Shown here: piece by piece, positions 57,458-64,000 of the stretch
Position numbering within the stretch: the first letter of the stretch is position 1
How the letters are laid out: every line of letters begins with the position of its first letter
DNA from: Rhizobiales bacterium 63-22
GTDB lineage: Bacteria; Pseudomonadota; Alphaproteobacteria; Rhizobiales; Rhizobiaceae
Reading direction: 5' to 3'
Assembly (NCBI GenBank): GCA_001898995.1
Contig: MKVZ01000004.1
Span: 887,445-951,444, forward strand
Length of the DNA: 64,000 nt
The notes under the pieces: generated by a model
What the model saw: the letters and a program-made list of their open reading frames with translations, nothing else
Told to the model about the DNA's origin: nothing
Database searches by the model: none
Translations under genes and position numbers: made by a program

Positions 57458-58144
57458 ATGCTGAACAAATTATCGGCCGAGTTCTTCGGCACCTTCTGGC
57501 TTGTTTTCGGCGGATGCGGCAGCGCGGTTCTCGCTGCCGCCTTTCCCACCCTCGGCATTGGTTTTCTTGGTGTGGCCCTGGCCTTCGGCCTGACGGTGCT
57601 GACCATGGCCTATGCCGTCGGCGGCATTTCCGGCGGTCATTTCAATCCCGCCGTTTCCTTCGGTCTCATGATTGCCGGCCGCTTCCCGGCCAGGGATCTT
57701 ATCCCCTACTGGATCGTACAGGTTCTCGGTGCCATCGCCGCCGCCGCGGTTCTGTATGTGATCGCCTCGGGCAAGGCCGGCTTCACTGCAGGCAGTTTCG
57801 CCACGGACGGCTATGGCGATCTTTCGCCCGGCCACTACAGCATGGTCTCCGGCCTCGTGATCGAGATCGTGCTGACGGCCTTCTTCCTGCTCGTGATCCT
57901 CGGCTCGACGGCCTCGACCGCGCCGGCGGGTCTCGGCCCGCTCGCCATCGGTCTTTCGCTGACCGTCATTCACCTGATTTCGATCCCGGTGACGAACACT
58001 TCGGTCAACCCGGCGCGCTCCACGGGACCGGCGCTCTTCGCCGACACTGCCGCGATCAGCCAGTTGTGGCTGTTCTGGGTCGCACCGCTGATCGGCGCAG
58101 CACTCGGTGCGATCATCTGGAAGGGTCTGATCGGCAGGGACTGA
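57458..58144 (+). CDS. aqpZ: Aquaporin Z-type water channel
   Basis: A 228-residue aquaporin. The two pore motifs are [12 protein letters not shown] and [15 protein letters not shown]. The aromatic/arginine selectivity filter residues typical of water channels (the Arg after NPA) are present. Brucella has a similar 228-residue AqpX. ATG at 57458 gives [21 protein letters not shown] hairpin GCCGGGTG-GCTC-CACCCGGC at 58188-58207 follows without a T-run. Confidence 0.94.
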   Translation: MLNKLSAEFFGTFWLVFGGCGSAVLAAAFPTLGIGFLGVALAFGLTVLTMAYAVGGISGGHFNPAVSFGLMIAGRFPARDLIPYWIVQVLGAIAAAAVLYVIASGKAGFTAGSFATDGYGDLSPGHYSMVSGLVIEIVLTAFFLLVILGSTASTAPAGLGPLAIGLSLTVIHLISIPVTNTSVNPARSTGPALFADTAAISQLWLFWVAPLIGAALGAIIWKGLIGRD

Positions 58145-58263
58145 TCGGTCATCCCGACAGGAAGGAGCATGAAGACAGGCAAGCAAGGCCGGGTGGCTCC
58201 ACCCGGCTGCGCAATGCTTCCGATGTTCTGAAAAACTTCGACCTTTTCCGGGGTACGCTCCGA

Positions 58264-58719
58264 TCAGGAAGCGATCTTCCGCTCCATCGCGCTGCGGTCT
58301 TCGTCGCGGATGCCGATCATCTCCGCGACCCGCCACATCGTATCCGCTTCCACCTCGTTGACTTCGCCGTCGGCGCGCACGATCTCCCACATCAGTTCGA
58401 CGAAATCCAGACGCGCCTGATAGTCGAGACGGCGCTTGAGGACGAAGGTGAAATCCGACAGGTCGATCGCCTCGTGATCGGCGGCCCGCGCCGCCCGGAG
58501 GAGCTTCTTCAGCGCATCGCCCTTGAGGCCGTATTTCTGCGAAAGCATCGCCGAAAGCTTGCGTCGCTCGCTGTCGCGCGTCTCGCCATCGGCGTCCATG
58601 AGATGATACAGCAGGGCAGCGGCGGCAAGGCGGGGATCGTCGTCGGAAAAGTTTTCGCCGCGTCCCCGCAAGCCGCTTGCGGGCAGCTCTTTCAGAAATT
58701 CCACCAGACGATCGAACAT
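58264..58719 (-). CDS. TerB-like domain protein
   Basis: A 151-residue all-helical protein. It contains two acidic-loop repeats, HLMDADGETRDSERRKL near residue 45 and IVRADGEVNEVEADTMW near residue 118, the pattern of the TerB tellurite-resistance domain. It has no signal peptide. TerB-like proteins often bind metal ions. ATG at 58719 (MFDRLVEFLKELPA) is the sensible start; the frame to 58770 is longer but unsupported. No other ter genes are near. Confidence 0.85.
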   Translation of the reverse strand: MFDRLVEFLKELPASGLRGRGENFSDDDPRLAAAALLYHLMDADGETRDSERRKLSAMLSQKYGLKGDALKKLLRAARAADHEAIDLSDFTFVLKRRLDYQARLDFVELMWEIVRADGEVNEVEADTMWRVAEMIGIRDEDRSAMERKIAS

Positions 58720-58912
58720 ATGCCTTCCCCCGATGCAGGCACGGTGGAAAGAGCGGCAACCGCTCCACACCGTTTCCTTCCATTAGCCAAGTCGAAGGTA
58801 AAGACATGGTTTTATCAGGCAAGACGGCAAAGCGTCCGTCACCACGATTTGCCGCAAAAGGTGGGGGAGGCGTTGTATTCGGGCAACGCTTTGTGAAACG
58901 GGCGGCGATGGA

Positions 58913-60592
58913 TCAGAACAGGCGCAGCCCGCCCTGCGCCTTGCTGGCGCCTCCGTCTTCCTCCACGCCCGGATCGTCGACGACGAGATGCTGGGGCCGC
59001 TGCTTTTCTTCGTTTTCGACCGGTTCGGCCGCGTCCAGCGGCGGCGCTTGGAGCGGCGGGGCGCTCGCGGCCGGTTCTACCGCCTTGACCGGCTGGGGCC
59101 TGACCGGCTTGGGTTCCATTGCGACAGGCTCCGCAGCGGGTACGGATGCGACCGCTTCCGCCTCGACCACCGCATGCGTCTCAGCTTCCGCCGGCCATGC
59201 GGGCGGGGCGGCAGGCGCGATGGCGGGCACCGGGGCGGGCACTGATGCGCTTTCCTGTTGCGGCCCCTTGATCTCCTGCTTTTCCGCCTCGATGACGGGA
59301 GCAAGCTGTTCGACCGGGACTTTCCACTCGAAGCTGTTGAGCCGTCCGGTGACGGGCGAAACCGGCGACCACTGCTCGCTGACATAGCCGTCCGCCGTCC
59401 ATGCCGGATCGCGCGGCGCCTTGACCGCCTGCGCCAGCCATTGCCGGACCTTGCCCTGATCGCCGCTTTCGGCCTCCTCTATATCGGCCATCAGCAGATA
59501 GGCGCTTTCGCGCGGAGCGGAGCGGATGACCTTTTCGGCATTGTCGCGCGCCAGCCGGTAATCGTTGGCCTCATAGGCGGCGCGGGCGAGCGCAAGGCTG
59601 CCTTCGGCATTGTTGGCGCGCAGCGAAACGAGATGCCGCGCGCGCTTGAGCCGGTCCTGCGCCGTGTCGCCGGCGCGGGCATGGATATAGGCCGTGGCGA
59701 CATCGGGATGCGGAAAGCGCTTCCACGCCGCTTCTAGGATTTTCGACCCCTTGCGCACGTCGCCGTCGGCGAAGAGCGCCCGTGCCGCCGTCACGGCGGC
59801 GGGGATGAGGTCGGGCGCGAGCCGGTTGGCCTCCACCGCGAGGGTTTTGGCATGGGCGCGGTCGGTGTCGAGCGTCGCCATGGCCTTGGCGGTCAGAAGC
59901 GCGGCGCGTTCCTTCCTCACCGCTTCCTTGCCGTGGGCGAGCGCCTGCTTGCGCGCCTCGACCAGTTTCAACGCTCCGTCCCAGTCACCCTCCGCGCAAA
60001 GCTGGCCCATCACCGCCGAGGAGGCCCATTCGAGCTGCGGCGCTTCCTTCGCGGCCTCGGTGGCATAATGGCGGGCGGCCTCGCGGGCGCCGGCACGCTG
60101 CGCCTCGATATAAAGCCCGCGCAGGCCGAGAAGCCGCGTTTCGGGATATTCGATCATCGCCTCGAAGCTCTTGCGGGCATCATCCGTGCGCCCTTCCAGC
60201 ATCGCCGTCTGCGCGTTCAGAAGCCGGACGAGCGGCTTCTGGCTGCCGCCGAGCAGCCGGCCCGCCTGTTTCGCCATGCGGCGCGCGGATTCGGCGTCGC
60301 CCGCCCCGGCGGCGATCAGGCCCTTCGACAGCGACTGATAGCCCCGGTCGCGCTTGCGGGTACGGAGATGCCGGCGCAGCAGGAAGGGCGAGCGCAGGAT
60401 GCCCCTGACGATCCACCAGAGGATGAGGATCGCGACGATCAGGATCACCACACCGGCGGCGGCGGTAATCAGCGACAGGTTGTGATGATTGCCGGCAAAG
60501 ACCACGTCGACCTGGCCGGGACGGTTGGCGAGCCATGCGAAGCCGAAGCCGAGCAGCGCGACGACGGCGAGATAGAACAGAACACGCAGCAT
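58913..60592 (-). CDS. hemY: HemY-like TPR membrane protein
   Basis: A 559-residue protein with two N-terminal membrane segments (about LFYLAVVALLGFGFAWLA and AGVVILIVAILILWWIV) and the conserved GYQSLSKGLIAAGAGDAESA motif of HemY_N. A TPR region follows (about residues 90-440), then a Pro/Ala/Glu-rich tail. It is the family named HemY in the hem clusters, of uncertain role, and is not a protoporphyrinogen oxidase. ATG at 60592 is used; the longer frame overlaps the mitofilin-like gene. Confidence 0.88.
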   Translation of the reverse strand: MLRVLFYLAVVALLGFGFAWLANRPGQVDVVFAGNHHNLSLITAAAGVVILIVAILILWWIVRGILRSPFLLRRHLRTRKRDRGYQSLSKGLIAAGAGDAESARRMAKQAGRLLGGSQKPLVRLLNAQTAMLEGRTDDARKSFEAMIEYPETRLLGLRGLYIEAQRAGAREAARHYATEAAKEAPQLEWASSAVMGQLCAEGDWDGALKLVEARKQALAHGKEAVRKERAALLTAKAMATLDTDRAHAKTLAVEANRLAPDLIPAAVTAARALFADGDVRKGSKILEAAWKRFPHPDVATAYIHARAGDTAQDRLKRARHLVSLRANNAEGSLALARAAYEANDYRLARDNAEKVIRSAPRESAYLLMADIEEAESGDQGKVRQWLAQAVKAPRDPAWTADGYVSEQWSPVSPVTGRLNSFEWKVPVEQLAPVIEAEKQEIKGPQQESASVPAPVPAIAPAAPPAWPAEAETHAVVEAEAVASVPAAEPVAMEPKPVRPQPVKAVEPAASAPPLQAPPLDAAEPVENEEKQRPQHLVVDDPGVEEDGGASKAQGGLRLF

Positions 60593-60602
60593 GAGCACCC
60601 CC

Positions 60603-61985
60603 TCACTGGCCGGACGAAGACGGCGTATCGGCGGCAGCCTTCGGCTTGAGGCTGTCGCTGACGAGACGCTGGACCAGCGCATCCGCGTCGCGTCGCGCCT
60701 TCATCTGGCTGGCGAAGTCCTGCGACACGGCCTTGGCGTCTGCCGGAAGCCGGTCCCATTCGGCCAGAGCGCGGTCGAGATCGCCGGCATGAAGCGCCGC
60801 CTCCATTCGCGCGGTCGCCGGGCCAACGCCCGTGCCCGCCACATTGCCGGCCACCGGCCGTATGTTTACCAATCCCTTGGCGCTGGCGACAAGCTGGTCC
60901 CAGATGCCCGCATCGGGCGGCAGCTTGTTTTCGGTCGCGACGATACGGTCGGCGACCGGCCCGAACCATGCGTTGAGGTCGGCTATCGTCGGCACGCCCT
61001 TCGCCGCGAAGGGCCTCAGCCCGGCCAGCGTGGCGTCGTGCGGGGCGAGCGCGGCATAGGTGTCGAGCTCGGCCTTGAACGAGCCGCCCCGGTCGATCGC
61101 GGTCTTGAGCGCATTGGCGGCGACGAGTGCGGCGGCATCGGGCTGGCGCGCCGCCGCGCCGACCTTTTCCTGCAGGGAGGCGAGTTTCGATTCCAGCGAG
61201 GAAATCGTGCCGCTCGTGTCCGAGACCCCGGCGGCGGCGTGATCGGCCTGGCTCTGGGCCACCGTCAGTTTCGATTCGAGCGTATCGACGCGCGTGGCCA
61301 GTTGTGCGACGTCTGCGGCGGTACCGCCCGCGTCGGCTTTGGGCAGCGCGTCCACCTGCTGCTGGACCTGCGACAGGGTACCGGCCACGGCCTCGGCCTT
61401 GATTTCGGCGGCCTGAACGTTCTTCTGCAACTGATCGAGCTTGCCTTGCGCCGCCGCATCGAGCGGGGCGGGCGCAGGATTGGCGCGCAGTTCCGCGATC
61501 TGCTGTTGCATATGCGCAAGCTGTTCCGCCGTTGCGCGCCCGCCGGGCGAAGGGATCACATCGCCCCATTGCAGCGCATACAGGCCGGCGAGCGCGATCA
61601 CGCCGCCGGCGATTCCGGCCAGAAGATGCGACAGGCCGGAACCGGAGCCGCCCGATGAAGTGGCAGGTGAAGCGGCGGGCGGAACGGCTGCCGCCGGTTT
61701 GTCCGCCGTTCGGTGCGGCTTTTCCGTTTCCGGCTTGACGCCGGCCTGAAAGGGCGGCGCCTCATTGCCGGAAGGGCTGCCGAAAGAGCTGCCCACCGGC
61801 TTCGCTTCCATGTCCGTTTCCACATTGCGGGAAAAGTCTCCTACCGGTTCGGCGGGAGGGACCGGCTTTGCCGATGACGGCTGATCCATGCGTTTCACAT
61901 CGGATGGATCGAGGTTGATCGTCACGGGGTTGCGGGCCGGTTTGGAATGCCGCGGGGTGCCGGGTTTCGCCATGGAGCCTCTCAT
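60603..61985 (-). CDS. Mitofilin/Mic60-like coiled-coil membrane protein
   Basis: A 456-460-residue protein. A Pro/Ala-rich cytoplasmic part precedes a single membrane helix (LAGIAGGVIALAGLYAL, about residues 122-140). A long coiled coil follows (about LAHMQQQIAELRANP through SLESKLASLQEKVGAA). The C-terminal domain, ARMEAALHAGDLDRALAEWD, resembles the conserved mitofilin signature. Alphaproteobacterial homologues of Mic60 occur in hem clusters and are thought to shape inner-membrane invaginations. ATGs at 61985 and 61973 are both possible. Confidence 0.83.
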   Translation of the reverse strand: MRGSMAKPGTPRHSKPARNPVTINLDPSDVKRMDQPSSAKPVPPAEPVGDFSRNVETDMEAKPVGSSFGSPSGNEAPPFQAGVKPETEKPHRTADKPAAAVPPAASPATSSGGSGSGLSHLLAGIAGGVIALAGLYALQWGDVIPSPGGRATAEQLAHMQQQIAELRANPAPAPLDAAAQGKLDQLQKNVQAAEIKAEAVAGTLSQVQQQVDALPKADAGGTAADVAQLATRVDTLESKLTVAQSQADHAAAGVSDTSGTISSLESKLASLQEKVGAAARQPDAAALVAANALKTAIDRGGSFKAELDTYAALAPHDATLAGLRPFAAKGVPTIADLNAWFGPVADRIVATENKLPPDAGIWDQLVASAKGLVNIRPVAGNVAGTGVGPATARMEAALHAGDLDRALAEWDRLPADAKAVSQDFASQMKARRDADALVQRLVSDSLKPKAAADTPSSSGQ

Positions 61986-62054
61986 GTCGATGTTCTGTGA
62001 ACCAAAAGTCTATCAGATAAAATGCTGTGTGGCAGGGAGGTTGCATCGAAAAGA

Positions 62055-62789
62055 TCAAAGTTTGGCAAAAAGGCCGAAAAGCCCGTCCTCGTCCGGCTGG
62101 TCGGCGATCAGCGCCCGTGCGCGCCAGTTTTCGGGCAACTGCGCCGCCACACGGTCCGAAATGCAGAAAAAGCGCGTGGCTTCGCTGAAAAACGGTGCGT
62201 TCTCCGGCATGGTTTGCGCAAGGCTTGCCGCGGCCGCGCCGGAATAGAGCAGCGCCGCAAGCACGTTGCCATCCGCGAAGAGCCGCACGAACGTGTCGGG
62301 CGCATAGGCGATCCGTTCCATGTCGTAGACCTCGCGCACCGTCATGACGAGGCCGGAAGCCGCGATGCGCTCCTCGAACAGCGGCTGGCGCCGGCGACCC
62401 GCCAGATAGAGGATGCGTGCCTGCGCCGGCAGGACTTCGCGCATGGTCGCGGCAAGCTGCCCGGCATCGCCGCCGCCCTCGGTCACACGAGCGAAGCCGG
62501 CGTTTCGCGCCGCGTGGGCTGTGCGCGCGCCGACCGCGAAGAGCGGCAGGGCGGTGAAGGGACGGAGCGTGGCTGCTTCCATATGAAGAAATGCGTTGGC
62601 GCTGGTGACGGCCACGGCATCGAAATGTGCATCGGGCAGGGAAGAGGCAAGGGAAACCGCGCGGGCGAGCGGCAGCAGCACCGGCTCGTAGCCCATTTCG
62701 GCCAGCCGGCGCCCGGTGCGCGAGGCCGCCGGTTCCGGCCGTGTCACCAGAACCCTGCCGTGCCCGGCTGGTTGCTTGCGGCCAGGCAA
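62055..62789 (-). CDS. hemD: Uroporphyrinogen-III synthase
   Basis: About 244 residues if started at TTG 62789, just after the hemC stop with a GGGG upstream; a GTG at 62747 would begin closer to VTRPEPAASRT. An ATG at 62873 would overlap hemC by 80 bp. RVLVTRPEPAASRTGRRLAE and AVAVTSANAFLHM are the HemD features. It closes hydroxymethylbilane with D-ring inversion in tetrapyrrole synthesis. Downstream the mitofilin-like and hemY genes follow on the same strand. Confidence 0.87.
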   Translation of the reverse strand: MPGRKQPAGHGRVLVTRPEPAASRTGRRLAEMGYEPVLLPLARAVSLASSLPDAHFDAVAVTSANAFLHMEAATLRPFTALPLFAVGARTAHAARNAGFARVTEGGGDAGQLAATMREVLPAQARILYLAGRRRQPLFEERIAASGLVMTVREVYDMERIAYAPDTFVRLFADGNVLAALLYSGAAAASLAQTMPENAPFFSEATRFFCISDRVAAQLPENWRARALIADQPDEDGLFGLFAKL

Positions 62790-62793
62790 CGGT

Positions 62794-63738
62794 TCAGCCC
62801 CAGTCGTCGAAGAAATGCGGCCCCGCCATGGCGCGCACCCGGTCGGCGGCATCGGCGCCGAGTGCGGCCGCATCGCAAACCGCGCCGCGCGCCGTCACCT
62901 CATGCGCCTCACTTCCGTCGGGGGTCAGGATCATGCCGTGGAAGCGCAGTTCGTCGCCCTCGACCGTGGCAAGGCCGCCGATAGGGGTACGGCAGGAGCC
63001 GTCGAGCGCCGCCAGAAAAGCCCGTTCGCAGGCGAGCGCGATGTGCGTTTCCCGGTGCGCCAGCGGCTTGAGCAAGGCATCGATTCGTGCATCGCCGATA
63101 CGGGTCTCGATGCCGATCGCGCCTTGTCCCGGCGCGGGCGGAAAGGCGACGGGATCGGAATATTCGGTGATCGCGCCCTCCAACCCCAGCCGTTTCAACC
63201 CGGCGCAGGCGAGGAAGGTTCCATCCACCGCGCCGGCCTCGACCCGGCTCAGGCGGGTATCGACATTGCCGCGATACATAACCACTTCGATATCGGGGCG
63301 CAGACGGCGGATCAGCGCCTGCCGGCGCAGCGACGACGAGCCGACCACGGCGCCCTGCGGCAGGTCGACGAAGCGTTTCACCCTGTGGCCGACGAAGGCG
63401 TCGCGCGGGTCCTCACGCTCCAGAAAGACGGAAAGATGCAGGCCTTCGGGCAGCGTGGTCGGCATGTCCTTGGTGGAATGGACGGCGATGTCGATGCGCC
63501 CGTCTCTCAGCGCCTGCTCGATCTCCTCGGTGAACAGGCCCTTGCCGCCGACTTCCGACAGCGGCCGGTCGCGGATGCGGTCGCCCGCGGTGGACATGGG
63601 CAATATCTGGACTGCATCCTCCGGCAGGCCATGCGCCTTCATCAGCCGGCGGCGCGTTTCATAGGCCTGCGTCAAGGCCAGCTTGCTGCCCCTGGTGCCT
63701 ATCTTCAACGTGCCAATATTCAAGGATGCTGTTTGCAT
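62794..63738 (-). CDS. hemC: Hydroxymethylbilane synthase (porphobilinogen deaminase)
   Basis: A 314-residue enzyme that polymerises four porphobilinogens. [15 protein letters not shown] starts the protein, [18 protein letters not shown] holds the catalytic Asp region, and [18 protein letters not shown] binds substrate acid groups. The dipyrromethane cofactor cysteine is in [12 protein letters not shown] near residue 243. ATG at 63738 begins [17 protein letters not shown]. It is divergent from tsaD with 62 bp between, which must hold both promoters. Confidence 0.95.
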   Translation of the reverse strand: MQTASLNIGTLKIGTRGSKLALTQAYETRRRLMKAHGLPEDAVQILPMSTAGDRIRDRPLSEVGGKGLFTEEIEQALRDGRIDIAVHSTKDMPTTLPEGLHLSVFLEREDPRDAFVGHRVKRFVDLPQGAVVGSSSLRRQALIRRLRPDIEVVMYRGNVDTRLSRVEAGAVDGTFLACAGLKRLGLEGAITEYSDPVAFPPAPGQGAIGIETRIGDARIDALLKPLAHRETHIALACERAFLAALDGSCRTPIGGLATVEGDELRFHGMILTPDGSEAHEVTARGAVCDAAALGADAADRVRAMAGPHFFDDWG

Positions 63739-63800
63739 ACGGCGTCGTCCATGATACCCGGTTGCTTGGAAATATGAGACTGGCAAGGGTCTAACCGCAA

Positions 63801-64000
63801 ATGCGCGTTCTTGGAATAGAGACCAGTTGCGACGAAACAGCCGCCTCCGTCGTCGAACGCGACGAAGCGGGGCATGGCCGCATCCTGTCCAGCGTGGTGC
63901 TGAGCCAGATCGCCGAGCACGAACCCTATGGCGGCGTGGTGCCGGAGATCGCCGCGCGCGCCCATGTCGAGGCGCTGGACCGGCTGGTCGCGCGCGCGCT
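63801..64000 (+). CDS. tsaD: tRNA N6-adenosine threonylcarbamoyltransferase TsaD, 5' part
   Basis: Only the first about 66 residues lie in the window: [20 protein letters not shown] is the standard TsaD (Gcp/YgjD) start with the ATP-binding region. The following [23 protein letters not shown] is typical; the second His of the metal site is beyond the edge. TsaD forms t6A37 with TsaBCE. This links functionally to MtaB, which acts on t6A37 at 3839-5119. Confidence 0.93.
   Translation, partial: MRVLGIETSCDETAASVVERDEAGHGRILSSVVLSQIAEHEPYGGVVPEIAARAHVEALDRLVARA

Noticed and set aside
58188..58207. Terminator after aqpZ
   Set aside because: The stem is perfect but neither strand has a T-run after it, so it is only a hairpin of unknown role.

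Overview
This 64 kb window is a chromosomal housekeeping segment of an alphaproteobacterium of the Brucellaceae (order Hyphomicrobiales). The clearest evidence is an Omp19-type lipoprotein next to zapE, mdh, sucCD, sucA and sucB, near sdhCDAB, ftsEX and hemCD, an arrangement familiar from Brucella chromosome I. DNA is GC-rich, and Omp19 carries an insertion and substitutions relative to classical Brucella, so an Ochrobactrum-like or other environmental relative is more likely than a core Brucella. Assignments come from reading proteins and DNA by eye; no database search was run.

Layout. 1-6006: the end of a metal P-type ATPase, then a leftward cluster dapF-mtaB-ftsY-yciB-gloB plus a small secreted protein. 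6341-8185: omp19 and zapE. 8488-19314: a TCA-cycle block (mdh, sucC, sucD, sucA, sucB, lpdA) with three small genes before lpdA. 19396-25970: xerC facing rimM-trmD, a DUF4260 gene, an NCS1 permease, rplS and leuC. 26220-32310: a diguanylate cyclase, an acetyltransferase, sdhCDAB and a VOC protein. 32374-43291: osmC, a ubiH-type hydroxylase, tesB, amtB, ftsK, lolA, xthA, a cyclic-nucleotide-binding protein, the response regulator cenR and an L,D-transpeptidase. 43313-49635: a xanthine/urate-type NCS2 permease, a MocR regulator facing a DMT exporter, hisC and tyrC. 49707-58719: DUF2125, ChaC, tRNA-Ala(CGC), yggT, ppa, plsC, ydcF-ftsX-ftsE, a small lipoprotein, aquaporin and a TerB-like protein. 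58913-64000: hemY, a mitofilin-like protein, hemD and hemC on the minus strand, facing the start of tsaD.

The genes serve central metabolism (TCA cycle, succinate dehydrogenase, heme, leucine, histidine and tyrosine synthesis), cell division (ftsY, ftsK, ftsEX, zapE, xerC) and the envelope (Omp19, LolA, PlsC, L,D-transpeptidase, CenR). I see no prophage, insertion sequence, CRISPR array or defence island.

The most interesting material is in the non-coding DNA. There is a two-helix leader on the NCS2 permease resembling an NMT1/xanthine riboswitch. Near-identical CtrA-type boxes lie upstream of ftsK and of ftsEX. A 74-bp palindromic repeat is present in three copies, one of which supplies the tyrC stop codon. 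Two long palindromes bracket tesB. A sigma-54-like promoter precedes an amtB that has no glnK beside it. Helically phased repeats lie between mocR and its transporter.
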